Both the position numbers and the translations under genes were made by a program. From Colius striatus (lineage: Eukaryota > Chordata > Aves > Coliiformes > Coliidae), in assembly GCF_028858725.1 (NCBI RefSeq), contig NC_084763.1, forward strand, positions 7,936,001 through 8,000,000: a stretch of DNA of 64,000 nucleotides. The letters run 5' to 3'. The first letter of the stretch is position 1. The number at the start of each line of letters is the position of its first letter. This document shows, in pieces, positions 27,101 through 39,600 of the stretch. The notes beneath the pieces were generated by a model, which saw nothing but the letters and a program-made list of their open reading frames with translations, was not told the DNA's origin and ran no database searches.

Positions 27101-29944
27101 TTCAGAGAGCTGTGAGGTACTTGTTGGAGTGGTTTTCAGCTTCTCCAGAGCTCCCTCACCAGAGGTTTAACATTGTTGTGGTACTTGGTAGCCACTTGGG
27201 CCACCAGTAATAGAACATCTACTGTCACTCATCGTTACTTTCAGTATTTCCATCCACTATGCAAACTGCTGCCAGCACCAAGAATATCTATTTCTATACA
27301 AGTTGCTAATTATGAGATATTACAGCAACAAAAAAGGGCCATTACCTGGTGGTAAAAAAGCCCAAGCTCAGCATCCCTATCACACATTGTCCCATCTTCT
27401 TCACAGAAGCAGCTTCATATAAAGAAGAAAGAAACCAGCTGAAGAAACCACATTAAAAGTTAATTTTGAAATATCACAGCAGTGGGAAGTGGAAATAACC
27501 TGGCACCATTGTGTGTGGGGACAGTGAGGTCCCTGCTTGTCCTGGGGAGTCAGGGATGGAGGAAGGATAGGGGGGACAGGCTGAGGAGGGCTGTCACTGG
27601 CTGCCAGATCGGTAAGTGACACGGGCACAAACCCCTGTCAGCCACGCTGGGATGGCAGCAGCAGCAGAGAGCAGTGGGCATGCCTTCTCCACTGAAAACA
27701 AAACTGGGTCCCTTGCCTGGCCTGGAGGATAATTTTAGTGCAGAGAGTGAAACCCAACCCTCTCCTTCAGCGTGACACGGGCTGTAATGCAGAGCTGGCA
27801 ACTCAGCCGCTGGTGTTTCAGGAACGTCAAAGCTGTTTATCGGCACTGGGCAAGCGTGGGAAAATCCCCAGCAGGGAGCGAGGTGAGCCCAGCAGGCTCT
27901 CCTTTCCTTCCCTCTCCTTTCCTTTTTGCTAGCAAGCCCTTTTGCCTGGCGTCAATGAAGCCCGAGCTGAGCCCAATTAATAGTGACGGCTGGGTGCTGA
28001 GCACATGAGCAACAACCCCGTGCACTGCAAGGTGTGCAAAGTGTCAGCCCACACGTATAACACACGCATAAATGTTATTGCATGTTGTGAGGCAGAGGCT
28101 GGGAACCCTCTCTGACATTGGTGCTGCTGCAGCAAGGCCCCCAGGCCTACGCAGGTGCTACTGGCTGAAGAAGTGATGCTAGCCCAAAGCTATCACACTC
28201 AGGAAGACAAGAGAAGGTGGAAAGCAGAATTATTGTTCCCACTTTGTGGAGTGAGAAAGAAAGAAGCCTGAAGTAGGTTGCCATGGATGGGTGGTGAGAA
28301 GAGTAATTATTCTGTCCTCTGATGTGCTCAGCCTCTGCTCAGAGGCAGCAGGCAGCACTCCTCCTGAAAGGCACATATATTCTTGAAGCTAAAAGGCAGA
28401 TCACCAGCCACTCACTCATGCCTGTGTTATGTCCACTGCTGGGTTGTCCTCACTTCAAACAAAACACCATACCGTAACCGTGAGCATTATTTCACCCAGT
28501 ACACTGTTTCAGGCTCTGTGCTGAAACAGCCACGTCAAAACACACAGATCTTTACCTTGGAGCATGTTAAAGCAGCATGCATTCAAGTAATGTTTGGAAA
28601 TTTACCCTAGCAGCTTCTTAGCAGCATCACATCATTCTTATCCTACATATCTGCCTCAATTTTTTGAGGCTACTCATTGAATCACAAGCTTTTCTCCTTC
28701 TGCCCATACAAAGCAATAAATGCTCAGAAGGGTTTAAAGAGTCTTCCAAGGTTGTTTCATTTATTCCAGTGCCTACGTGCAGATGTGAAAACTAAATCTG
28801 TATGTAATCTGACTGTATGAGTCCATGCTGTACATGGAGCCCTCCTGGAAAGGCAGCTTAGGGAGACCTCAACATCTTTACAATCAGTGATCTCTGTCTT
28901 TTTGTGTGGGTGCACTCTTGAAATCTTTATTCCTCACGGCTAGGGAGCTGGCAACTAGCTGATGATACCCTGATGTGCCTTTCTGCTTGCCTCCAGCATC
29001 AGTTGGTGGCTGAGGATGCAGGAGATGCAGGATGTGATGCATCCTGTAGTGAGTCACAATGAGACCTCTCATCAGTTGGGATTTCAGGGCACTAGCAATT
29101 GCACCTGAGCCAATGCTGCTCTCACCATTGGTCGGTCACCTACGTGTTGTTCAACGTGTGCTGTTCACTTCAAGGTGGAAAACACAAGAATTTCATTAGA
29201 GTGCCCCAAAATAAGAATATTGTATTGTTCAGAGATTTCTTGACTGAAATTTACTTTGACTATGGATTATTGTATTTCTTCCTACATTCTTCATGAAAGT
29301 TGGCATGCCCTGGTAAATGGCAGCTTTTCCATGGTGTGCAGCATGGCTTGAGGCAGCAAAATCTGGCCTTAGATACTAGAGTTAAGCAAACTGTTAAAAT
29401 AGGAACAGAACCAAATGCCCAGATCTCCTCTCCAAACTCAAACTAAACCTGGTTTGAGGTTCAGGAATGTTTGGTTAACTTTAAATAAAACAATGTTGTG
29501 TTTCTACACATCCTGCTCTCAGCGAAGCCTCCAAGCAGAAATACCAAAATATGGCAGGCAGATCTATGTTTGCACTGTTTCTGGCCCAGCTGAAACCAGG
29601 AAGCACTAGAAATCTCACAAAACCTGCTTTGTCTCACTGGCTATCCAGCTTCCAGGTTCTGTCCCATTCTGTTACCCAACAGAACACAATGTCACTCATG
29701 CAGTTACCAATTCATCATTAATTTTCCACCAGGTAACTGTGATAAATTCCCCAGGTGATCAGACATATGAAAATCCCACTTCTACATTACTGTGGCAGCA
29801 CACTATATGGTTGCTTTAAAGTCCTTTTGTGCTCATTCTTGCTGAGCCATTGGTCACATGAAGACGTGTCTCTTGCAGTACCTGATACCAAACTGCAGCA
29901 AATGGTAACAAAGATAACAAAGCAAGCCCTACACACTTTGTGTT
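24141..29944. other. Intergenic stretch, no gene recognised
   Basis: About 5.8 kb between the old repeat array and the CR1 copy behind EPDR1. Base composition is mixed, with a poly-C run at about 26214-26224. No open frame shows conserved motifs, and I found neither a CpG island nor any coding exon of the gene expected next in this syntenic block (STARD3NL in mammals), which presumably lies further left. Confidence 0.5.
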
Positions 29945-30772
29945 TCACAGAATCATAGAATGGTAGGGGTTGGAAGGGACCTTTAGAGATCATCCAGTCC
30001 AACCCCCCTGCTCAAGCAGGTCAATCTAGATCAGGTCGCATAGGAACCTGTCCAGGAAGGTCTTGAAGAACTCCAAGGAAGGAGCCTCCACACCCTCCCT
30101 GGGCAGCCTGTGCCAGGGCTCCCTCACTGAAACAGGGAAATAGTTTTTTTCTTATGTTTAAATGGAATTTTTTGTGTTCCAGCTTCATCCCATCACCCCT
30201 TGTCCTTTTGCTAGATACCATTTAAAAAAAGTGATGCCCCAACCTCCTGACACCCACCATTTAGATATTTGTAAATATTAATGAGGTCCCTCCATATTCT
30301 CCTCTTCTCCAGACTAAACAGCCCCAGTTCCCGCAGCCTTTCCTCATAAGGAAGATGTTCCATTCCCCTGATCATCTTGGTGGCCCTGCGCTGGCCTCTC
30401 TCCAGCAGTTCCCTGTCCTTCTTGAGCTGAGGAGCCCAGAACTGGACACAGGACTCCAGATGAGGCCTCACCAGGGCAGAGTAGAGAGGGAGAAGAACCT
30501 CCCTTGACCTGCTGTCCACACTCTTCTTCATGCATCCCAGGCTGCCATTGGCCTTCTTGGCCACGAGGGCACATTGCTGGCTCATGGTCAGTTTATTATC
30601 AACCAGGACTCCCAGGTCTCTCTCTGCAGAGCTGCTCTTCAGCAGCTCAATCCCCAGCCTGTACTGGTGCATGGGGTTGTTCCTCCCCAGATGCAGGACT
30701 CTGCACTTGTCCTTGTTGAACCTCACGAGGTTCCTCTCTGCCCAATCTCAAGCCGGTCAAGATCCCACTTCA
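29945..30772 (-). mobile_element. Long 5'-truncated CR1 LINE copy with a 171-codon reverse-transcriptase remnant
   Basis: Reverse complement of a CR1 3' portion of about 830 bases: tail 'tcacagaatcatagaatgg' at the left and the ORF2 C-terminal region at the right. The frame at 30211-30726 stays open for 171 codons and contains the CR1 ORF2 signatures [36 protein letters not shown] and [17 protein letters not shown] frame change after codon 171 separates it from the last ORF2 block (30021-30221). The catalytic centre is missing, so it cannot move on its own. It lies just beyond the EPDR1 polyadenylation site and in the same orientation as that gene. It resembles the inverted copy at 41.9-42.7 kb. 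Confidence 0.95.
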
Positions 30773-30814
30773 TCTTTGGTTTGTGCCTCGTTTAAAACAT
30801 GCAACCAAAAATGT

Positions 30815-33055
30815 GTTGCTTGGCATCTCTTTGACAGCTCCCTTTATTGAATTTGCAGAGCATAAATACAAAGACAACAGCATTGTTTCAGAGGTACATA
30901 TTTAGCCGTATAAAATGTCACAGCAAAATTTTTAAAGCACTTTTGTGTACCAGACTCTTTCAAATTTGCATTTAAAGGACCACTTACTGTTATTGCTAGA
31001 AATGATATCGCTGTCAGCAGAACGTAATACAAACACCCTGATTACTCAGCTATCTCCCCTACCACAACAAAGTCATCCCAAACGACACAGTACCACAGCT
31101 TCAAGTTTGCTAGCCAGATGTCTTATATTTTCCAGATTCTAACAAGACACGGATATTAAGAAATGCATGTTAATCATTGTCCTAATGAGAACAAGATGCA
31201 GTTAGCATTTAGGTTGTCACAAAAAATAGGGAAGGCGAGCACAGATTAAGTGCACTCTAAATCCAGGGAAACCCAATCCTTTTTTTTCCACCAGCATTTC
31301 CGTGAAATGGTCATGTCTGAGGGAAAATTCTTAATGAGCTACCTAAATTTTAGCAGTTCTTTGTATATGCTTTCATTAAGCACAAGGCAAAGTAAAATGC
31401 CATTCAGACCACAACTGTAAAAGCAAAATAAACACTGTACCACTTGCCTAAGTACAAAAAGCTGTGAGCATATAAAGCACTAAGGGGCTGCACACCATCT
31501 CTTCTCCAGAGACACCAAATTTCCCAGTGTTGCACTGTTTTCAGACAGGCAACTTCTGGAGCAAACACATGTGTAAGAGAACAAGCACCTGGCTTTAAAC
31601 ATAGTAGCGAATAATAAATAAGATGCATGCCTTAAAGAATAAGACAATTAATTGTATTTGGTAAAAGTGCAAAGCCCCTCAGTATTCCACACTTCTGAGG
31701 GCCTGAAGGTGTGTGAAGATTTGGTTTGAATTTTCTAATGCAAAATATATGTGCTTTCTGTGCTTTTTTTTGTTGTTAGTTTACTTATTTCCCTTAAGGA
31801 AAATATCACTCTACCCACCAGAAAAGGATGTGGAGACAACAAGGCTTGAGAAACTGATGGAACAGGAAATAGGAAAGCAAGATTGTCATTTCTGCTTAGA
31901 TTGCAGTGCCTTGCAGCCATGTCATCAGATGCAGTGACAAAGAACATCTCAGATCTCACCAGGTTTTCCATCTCTCTCACTGGCCACACAGCTCTGTCTT
32001 TCACTCCATCCGGATCGCCAGGCACTGTGTGAACACTCATTTAGTCTTTACTAATCACACACCAAGAGTGGCTTTTTTGGGTTTTTTTCACTTCTGCACA
32101 GAATGATAAAGGTCTTCCCATATTCTTTGAGTAAGGACTTTTGAAAATAGACACAACATATTATAGCCATTTAGAGTGCAATACCTCTTAATCTCTTTGC
32201 ATAGGTTAAAGCTAGTATTACCTCAAAAAGTGAATACTAAAGTAAAATATGATCCAAAATGTCTCACTGCATCCTACTGGGATGTTTCACCATGCTATTA
32301 AAGGCAAGAAAACTTCGGCTTACTTTTTTGTGGAGTGTACCTTTCCTTCTTCCCCTTCCTTTCACAGTGTCCTCCCATGAAACAGAAAAGTATTTCTTTG
32401 CACGTCAGTGACAATTACACAAATACAGCTACTCCAGTTTCTTTTCAGAAATAATAAAACCAGCTCAAACATTAGATTACCAGTTTCCTGAAGAGCAGAA
32501 ATTATGCCCTCCCTTCCCCCCCAAAAGAGCAAAGCAAAACAAAACCAAGAGAACAAAGTTCCATAGCTTATGATGCACATTGTTTCAAACAGAGTATTTT
32601 TTGGTTAGGGATGAAGTCTTTCCCAGGACATATTTCCCCTTCTTGCAAGTACACAGAAGCAACAATGACAAAAAAAAAAGAGAGCAATCTATCTTTTCCT
32701 TCCATGTTTTACCATTATTGCAGTCTGCTTATGCCTTTTCTTGAAAAATAAATAATGAAACCTTTGCAAGAGGAAAATCAGCCACAGCCTAAATAAATAG
32801 TATTTATAAATATTATCTTAGTGGTAAGTATATAATGATGCAAGTGCATGACTGAACAGATTAATGTGATGAAGGAGATCTTCTCTGTTACATATTTTAC
32901 CCAGTTAGATGTTTATGTTCCCTTTCAAGTGAAAACTTACAATTCCCAAAAGAGCAAGAATAAGCTTGAAAAATCAGGTTAGACGTCAGCATGTGACTAT
33001 TAATAACCATCCTCTTGGCTAATATTTGTTTGCCCAGGGCAGCTTGTGTCCATTA
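30815..33055 (-). other. EPDR1: EPDR1 3' untranslated region (inferred)
   Basis: Minus-strand sequence from the stop codon of EPDR1 exon 3 to just past the only AATAAA I found on that strand before the CR1 copy. It is AT-rich, as vertebrate 3' UTRs usually are, and free of CR1. The right end is fixed by the stop codon; the left end is inferred from the polyadenylation signal. Shorter forms using non-canonical signals cannot be excluded. Confidence 0.5.
30843..30848 (-). terminator. EPDR1: Candidate EPDR1 polyadenylation signal AATAAA
   Basis: TTTATT on the plus strand, AATAAA on the minus strand, about 2.2 kb after the EPDR1 stop codon. Cleavage would be expected about 10-30 bases further left, only about 45-60 bases before the CR1 copy begins. 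It is the first canonical signal I found downstream of the gene. Confidence 0.5.
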
Positions 33056-33246
33056 TCAGCATTCATCTCTCATCTTCCTCGGCTGGGCTGTCTGGCAGGT
33101 GCTAGGTGGGTTAAACACCGAGGGGTCAGCAATGCCCAGTTGTAGATCAAAAAAGCGAGTGGAGGTTGTCACACTGTAGTTCTTCGTGTAGGTTTCCTGT
33201 ACTGGGTAACAGTCTTTGACAGTGTAAACACCGACCCAGGATTCCA
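33056..33246 (-). CDS. EPDR1: EPDR1 coding exon 3 (last), ependymin-related protein 1
   Basis: Encodes residues 156-218 and the TGA stop. The minus strand shows a good acceptor (ttggttacag, AG at 33248-33247) and then the frame LESWVGVYTVKDCYPVQE, which continues through TRFFDLQLGIADPSVF to CQTAQPRKMRDEC. The first codon is split with exon 2 (T|TG). Cys168, Cys206 and the terminal Cys218 correspond to conserved disulphide cysteines of the ependymin fold, and N178-Y-S is an N-glycosylation sequon. EPDR1 proteins are secreted or lysosomal glycoproteins with a beta-sandwich fold and a hydrophobic pocket reported to bind lipids; the native ligand and role are not settled. Seen: exon, splice site, motif match. 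Known: family fold. Confidence 0.95.
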
Positions 33247-33470
33247 CTGTAACCAAGCAGAAACATTAATACTTTAGTTAATAAGAATGAATGAGTATGT
33301 CACAATGACATCAGGCAAAACAATGGCCATTCTTCAATCAAAGTGGTGGAGCTGCCCATAGTTCTGTCCACACGCACGCCAACACCATGAATGGCCAAGA
33401 AACTGGTATAATTTGGATATTGCAATGATCTTAAACCTGAACACATTGGTGTTAAGCACATCTCAAATGA

Positions 33471-33686
33471 TAGAATCACAGAATGGTAGGGGTTGGAAGG
33501 GACTTTTAGAGATCATCTAGTCCAACCCCCCTTGCAGAAGCAGGGTCACCTAGGTCAGGTTGCATAGGAACATGTCCAGGCGGGTCTTGAAGACCTCCAA
33601 GGAAGGAGCCTCCACAATCTCTCCGGGCAGCCTGTGCCAGGGCTCCCTCACCCTCACAGTGAAATAGTTTTTTCTTATATTTAAAG
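33471..33686 (-). mobile_element. 5'-truncated CR1 fragment in EPDR1 intron 2
   Basis: Reverse complement of the CR1 3' end. It starts 'tagaatcacagaatggtagg' and carries the variant 'gggacttttagagatcat', then the 'gcctgtgccagggctccctcacc' block and 'gtgaaatagttttttctta'. It shares its 'acttttagag' variant and the 'gcagaagcag' block with the next copy, 145 bases to the right. Confidence 0.93.
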
Positions 33687-33829
33687 AAAAGATCGTGATA
33701 CTGTCATGGCATTGATGTGTCACCTTCCAAGTCCTGTGTTCTGCAGAAGCCTGATTTATCTCATCCCTCATGCCACCTTCACCTCATCACTTACTCACTT
33801 CACCAATAAAGTAATGCAATGCTGTTTAC

Positions 33830-33946
33830 ATAGAATCATAGAATGGTAGGGGTTGGAAGGGACTTTTAGAGATCATCCCGTCCAACCCCCTGCAGAAGCA
33901 GATCCCACCTAGATCAGGTTGCACAGGAACGTGTCCAGGTGAGTTT
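33830..33946 (-). mobile_element. Short CR1 fragment in EPDR1 intron 2
   Basis: About 115 bases of CR1 3' end: 'atagaatcatagaatggtag', 'gggacttttagagatcat', 'gatcaggttgcacaggaac', 'gtgtccaggtgagttt'. Same orientation and same diagnostic variant as the copy at 33.47 kb. Confidence 0.92.
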
Positions 33947-36026
33947 TCCCAGGATTCAATTTTTGGTGCCACCAGCTTGGTTAGCATGGGAACATTTCAC
34001 CTGACACTCTGTTCTTAACAAGTTGAAAAGTATGGCAACTGAAAACCTGTAGTTCATTTCATACTGTTTGCCCTGAACACAGCCTCTGACACTCTAAACA
34101 CTGAAGTTACACCAACTATCCCTGTGCACAGGAAGCACTGCACTCACCTACCCAAGGAAGCACTTGTCTTCTGCTGTGCTGAGGACTGCTCTGCACCAGA
34201 ACTGACAGCTATAGGCATCTTGCCTCCACAGCCTTTGGTCCTCTATCATCTTAACTGTCATTCTTACACTGATGATACCCACCAAAGCTTTAATCCAAAT
34301 AAATATGACCTTGCTTCAACTTTTTCCATCTGTCTCAAGCACAGAGGGTTTGTCTCATTAGAGGAGGAACATTGCCAAAGGCAGCTCCAGTGCCTCTATC
34401 TCTTCTTTTAACTCATTCCTTCTGTTTACTGTCATCTTTTCTCATTATCATGTTAATTTTTTTAAATTCCTACTCCCCTCAAGCATTTCTCCTCCACATT
34501 TGTAATGTAGCAAATCTGTCTCTTTCCTAAGTTGCAGTTTAACTCCACAACATGTTTATCTCAGAGGTGTTCCTTCACTCTCTTTCCCCTCCATCCTCTA
34601 CCATCATCTCTACTTTCACCACTGTGCTGCTTTTCCAGTCAATTCCATAAAGGTGGTTTCCTTTGAATATGTTGCACTTTCATATCATCAATCCAATGCA
34701 CCTCTTCTGTGATCTTTTCTTTACCCCTTCCACTGTACACCACTTTATCCAGTTGTTTTATGCACTTCAGATCTCTTGGTAGCAGAAACTCATGAGGTTA
34801 AAATACAAAATTACCTACTGTGATCATAAATCAGTTCCTCTGAGGGGGAACTGTAACAATTTTTTGATTCCCAAGGAGGTTTATTTTCTCAGCAGCAATC
34901 ATACTTAGAGTGTCATATGCTGCATCACAATCACATTATCAGAAATAGACAAGCTGTGACAGGAAACACACATATAACATCAAGAGAAAGGGTGGCAAGC
35001 TGGGCAGCATTTGAACATACATCTCCAGGGCGTTTTAACATACCAAAAAACATTCTGACCTCAATGAGTTCGGTTTTGAATATCCAGAAAGGGAGACTTC
35101 TCCACAACAAGCCTCCCATCAGAATTTTGAGTAAGAAAATAAGGTAAAAGGTGATGCTACGAATGCAGCCTGTATCTCCACTGAAACCTTTATGATTTGA
35201 ACAGAAATATAACTTCTGGAATCCAGGCAAACATAATGGTAGCTGAAAGGTGGACATTATTTTTATGAATGATGATTTACAAAAGCACTGGAGATACAAA
35301 GTAATACAGGATAAAAATCACACATCATTAACTGGATGTATCTGGATATTAAGCTCCATAAAAATTCCAAAAATACCAGCTCTGAGAAACAAAATTCTTG
35401 GAGTAAGTGATAATTTCCCTCATGTAGAACACCAGAGGATATTAATGACTTAGTTACAGGGGTCTAATGATCCTATCCTTCATTTTCTGCTTCATTCTTT
35501 CTACTTTTATTCAAGAAAGAAATATTTTCCTCTGGCTGAATGCTCAGGTTCATAACCAGCCTATGTATTAGGTGTCCAGAACCATATGTATTGCATTAGC
35601 TCAACGGTGCCATAAACGTCATTTAGCTTTCAAAATTATTTTTATAGTTGTCTGGGTAATCAGTAAACCTTAGACAAAATTGAAGCCAGTGTGCTAATAA
35701 ACTGCTATGCCTTCAAAACCTAACACACTGAAAAATTCAGCCTTTCTTTTATGATGCAGGTGTTCAGCTGCCAAGAGCAGAACTAAGCCTTGCAAGCAGA
35801 TGTTTCTTACTAGTGTAGCAGATAACAAAGCTTAGGTGCACATTAAGGACGTTCAGTGCTGCAGAACTACATATTGGATGTATTCTGTGACATTTGATAG
35901 CAATGTGCAGACACATACAGACACCTGCTTTGTTTCTATGACGCATACTGTAGATTGTGTGCCCCTAATTATGTTACCAATTCTCTAGATACATTTTGGA
36001 TACAGGATGATGGATTCAGGTGCAAA

Positions 36027-36135
36027 ATCACAGAACCACAGAATCTTAAAAGTTGGAAGGGACCTCGAAAGCTCATCCAGTCCAACCCCCCTGCCAGAGC
36101 AGGGCCACCTAGAGTAGGTCACACAGGAACTCGTC
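36027..36135 (-). mobile_element. Short CR1 fragment in EPDR1 intron 2
   Basis: Reverse-complement CR1 3' end of the 'aagattctgtg' type: 'cacagaaccacagaatctta', 'gttggaagggacct', 'gccagagcagggccacctag', ending at 'caggaactcgtc'. It lies about 270 bases from exon 2 (36408-36616), well clear of both splice sites. Confidence 0.9.
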
Positions 36136-36407
36136 GAAAATGATGCTGTTCCATGCCCAAATCTATATTGCATGAACTCAAACAACAGTCAAGTCTCTTG
36201 GATGTATTTGAGACTGCTAGGAAACACTTTCTTAACAAAATGCATTGATAATAAAATGCCATGCTGTGCACAGGGTATATTTATTATCTCTCCCAGCAAA
36301 CTATGCATAAATATGGAAGGCTGGGATGAAATAGGAATGATTTTATCTTTACCCTGTGTAGCAGAAACAATGGTTATTATTAAGGTGAAAGAAAAACATG
36401 CACATAC

Positions 36408-36616
36408 ATTTCCTGGCTGGTTTTCTGTCGGACCATTCCGTTACCATAACTTGATCTCCAGGTCCCCCGATGTAGTACTGATCTTCATAAGTTGAATTGG
36501 CAGGAATATCATACGGATCCCATGGCTCTGTCAGAGCGATCTTTGAGCAGAGCTTTGTAACTTGCTCAATCTGAAACATCACTGCATCTTTGTAGAGCAA
36601 TATATACTCAAAGAAC
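36408..36616 (-). CDS. EPDR1: EPDR1 coding exon 2, ependymin-related protein 1
   Basis: 209 bases encoding residues 86-156 (both edge codons split). On the minus strand the acceptor is 'aatgtttcag' (AG at 36618-36617) and the donor is GTATGT (36407-36402). The frame reads FFEYILLYKDAVMFQIEQVT, then TEPWDPYDIPANSTYEDQYY and IGGPGDQVMVTEWSDRKPAR, a close match to vertebrate EPDR1. N126-S-T is a glycosylation sequon and Cys109 is a family cysteine. Exon 1 ends in phase 2 (AA|G) and exon 3 begins in phase 1 (T|TG), so the three exons join in one frame without stops. TPWDP-type and EDQY-type blocks are typical of the ependymin domain. Confidence 0.96.
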
Positions 36617-39600
36617 CTGAAACATTTAAAAAACCCCCAGTTAATATGTTTTTAGGTTTTCCTCTGTACTAAGCAAGGAGCAATGCTGACAAGTAAGCTT
36701 GCCTTTGACTTCTCAGTATAAGACCATTTTCACTTGCATTAAGCTTTGCCAAACTTTGAGAAAGGCTAACCAGTTGGGCTTGAAATTTCCCATGCTGAAA
36801 GTTTGTCTCAGCTGACTCTTTCCAAAATAAATAAATCAGGCTGAACTTGTTCAGCCATTTCGGAGAACAACAGAACAACTTTTCTGAGAACAACTGAGAG
36901 AAAAACATGTTATTATTCCTAGTTTTGTTTTGCTTTTTAATAACTGTTTCATTAAAAAGCTCTAGTGCCTCCATGTTTTGGAGAAAGGACTTGAAATTTG
37001 GCAGGGGAGAAGTTTTTATTAAAAGTTGCCTAGATTTGGGTAAGCTGTAAGCCTTTGAAAAAATCCACTTGCATAGGTTAGATGGACTCAGTTCCTCCTG
37101 AATGTGGTAGAGCTTTTCTCTGTGCTGCTTAGTTATGCATCAGCCATCCTCACAAATGCTCCTCCATGGCAACACAGATAGATTAGCAGGACATGATGGT
37201 GAAGGGGTAAGTACATGGCCACAAGTGCAGAACTGAGAAGTCACAAGTGCAGAACTATCTCTTCTAATGGCAACATTTCTCTCCATAACCCACCAGACTC
37301 AAGAAGTGGCGAAAGAAGAAAGCAGAGGAGCAAAATAGTAAGGCAGAGATAAGGAGAGGTGTGGGGATCAAAGAGCTTGACAGACCAGAAGGTGAGGTCA
37401 ACAAAATGGAGAGTTAATAAAGACTTAAAAACAATCTTCTACAGAATATGAGGTGACCAAGCCCTGCTCTGAAGTGAAATGATAAACCCCTTCATGGACA
37501 TTTTCATCTAATTACTAGTTCTAATAGTTAGGTCTACCACAAACACTGTGGCTTTGCTTCCATACCCACAAAAAGGGTGGTATGATCCTTACCTTACAAC
37601 TGGGGACAGAAACAGAGAAAAACCGAATCCAAAACTATCAGAAGTATTAGCTAATTCTGAACATGAAATCAGAAACACTAGAAGCCTAGCTTCTCTGGGG
37701 TACTTAGCATTATCAAGCACATGATGAGTTGTTCAAAGCACCCTCATGCACGCTCTCAAGCTTTTGCAAAGGGCAGCAGGAGTCACTCTCTAAACCCTCA
37801 CTGAAACCGTGCACTCATTTTTAGAGATGACCTGTGAATGTCTCAGCCCAAGTATTTGGCTACAGCCTACTGTTACACAGTGACTCTACAGAAAAGGAAG
37901 AGATGGTATTAATTCCACCAAACAGCTTCACCTTGCCCATCTGTAACAGTGTCTCTTTCCACTTGTAACTTCTAGTTTCATTCATGATGCTCTCTCCATT
38001 TCCTGGGCTTGGATGTCCTTTGGACAGTGGTGTCTCCTACTTCACAAACCCGATGGTGGCCCCTAAAAATACTCATCCTGTGTCATGAGCTAGAAGGGAG
38101 GTTGGTGGAAAAGACTGCATAATCCATGTAATGGAAGAGATGACGCATAAAAGCAAGAGAGGACTTTATCTTTGGTATTTCTCAACTCCTGCATGTTTCT
38201 CTTTGCAATCTTCACATTCTTTTGGGAAGGATGTAAAGTTTACGTAAATAGAGCTGGCAACAAAACAATTTACAGTCTTAATTGTTACATTATACAATTG
38301 CATAAGACAGGAACCGCTTCATCCACTACTGACACAGGTGTTTAAAGGTTGTCCATGAGAAAGTGCCTGAGAATGGTTAAAAACATCCGAGCAACATTCC
38401 CATCACTTCTTGAGATGATCACTTTTCTGGCAGATGTGGAAACAGAAGCAGGCTAAATGGCATTAGCCAAACCAAATGGTAACAAAGAATGTAAAGGAGG
38501 CAAGGAGGCTGATAAGGGGTAAGGTGGGACGTGACCTTACACAACATGGGGAGTAGCTTGTCCTGCTTTCTATGAGGGAGTCAGTCACCAGAAACTTCCC
38601 AAGCGTTTTCAAGGCACACATAGAGGTTGTATAAGATAAGATTATGATAGAGTCTATATTAGCTTTCCTGTGGTAAATAATTCTCCTGTCTATATCTTAA
38701 AATATTCCTGCTTCTCTGAGGAGTCGTATCAACCCAAACTTGCCTGATATTTTCTTAGTCAAAGACTGTTTCCACAGTTGTGATACATTACTGAAGAACT
38801 CAGTATGCATAAACTGGTTCCTTAACATAAACCCGAGCCTGTCACTATATAAGAACACAAGTTAACTTTTATATTACTCTCAGTCCAGAGAACATACTCA
38901 CAAGAACACTAAAATACACTTCTTTGCAAACAGGCTCTAATGACTTAACTACTGTTCAGCTGGTTGTCCAGCAGCTCCCATACAAGTGGGACAGGGAATG
39001 CCTTATGGATCAATGTCTTTGAGATTTTGGAGGGACAATTCAGACATTTTGTGAAAGAACAAAGAAGTGACACATTAGCAAAGCATTAGAAACTACTGGG
39101 AATAAAATGTAAACAGTCACATTTCCACTTTATTTTAAATCCTTACTTAAAACTTATTTTGCACGGACATTTTATTCGCATTTTTAACAATGCTTTATTG
39201 TCATGTTTTCTTGTTCCATATCCTTTCCTTCATAACTTATTTCATGGAATGAATACCTTTGGTTCTAAATTTTCTGACCTGTGAATTGATATAATTGCCT
39301 GAAGGACAAGTGCCACCTTTACTCAAGTGGAACAATGGTTCAAACTTCAATCTGACAAATGCACGCATTTAACTTCCAGCATACTGATAGCCCCTGTGAC
39401 TTCGTGAGACAGCCTGAATACTTGTAGAAAGACAGCCAGAACCCCTAAAACCTTATTTTCTTGCCTTTGCTGTCTTCCATGCTGTGGTGGCATGCACACA
39501 AGATGAAAACCGCAGAGAGCATGGCTCTACTCATTGTGCATGACAGCTCTGGGTAAACAGGGAACGTGATTTATGTTGTTATTATTCAACACGGATGTAC

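Larger units (their letters stand above)
33247..36407 (-). other. EPDR1: EPDR1 intron 2
   Basis: About 3.2 kb, bounded by the GTATGT donor of exon 2 and the TTACAG acceptor of exon 3 on the minus strand. It contains three CR1 fragments, all in the sense orientation relative to EPDR1 (33.47, 33.83 and 36.03 kb). The remainder (for example 34.0-36.0 kb) shows nothing else I recognise. Confidence 0.9.

Noticed and set aside
30021-30726. Minus-strand open frames that could be read as a cellular gene.
   Set aside because: They are the ORF2 C-terminal remnant of a CR1 retrotransposon, recognisable by its conserved blocks and 3' tail.
1-30800. Searched for exons of STARD3NL, the gene next to EPDR1 in mammals, and for T-cell receptor gamma segments known from the same neighbourhood.
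   Set aside because: No peptide resembling either was seen in any frame, and no CpG island marks a promoter here; they probably lie further left.
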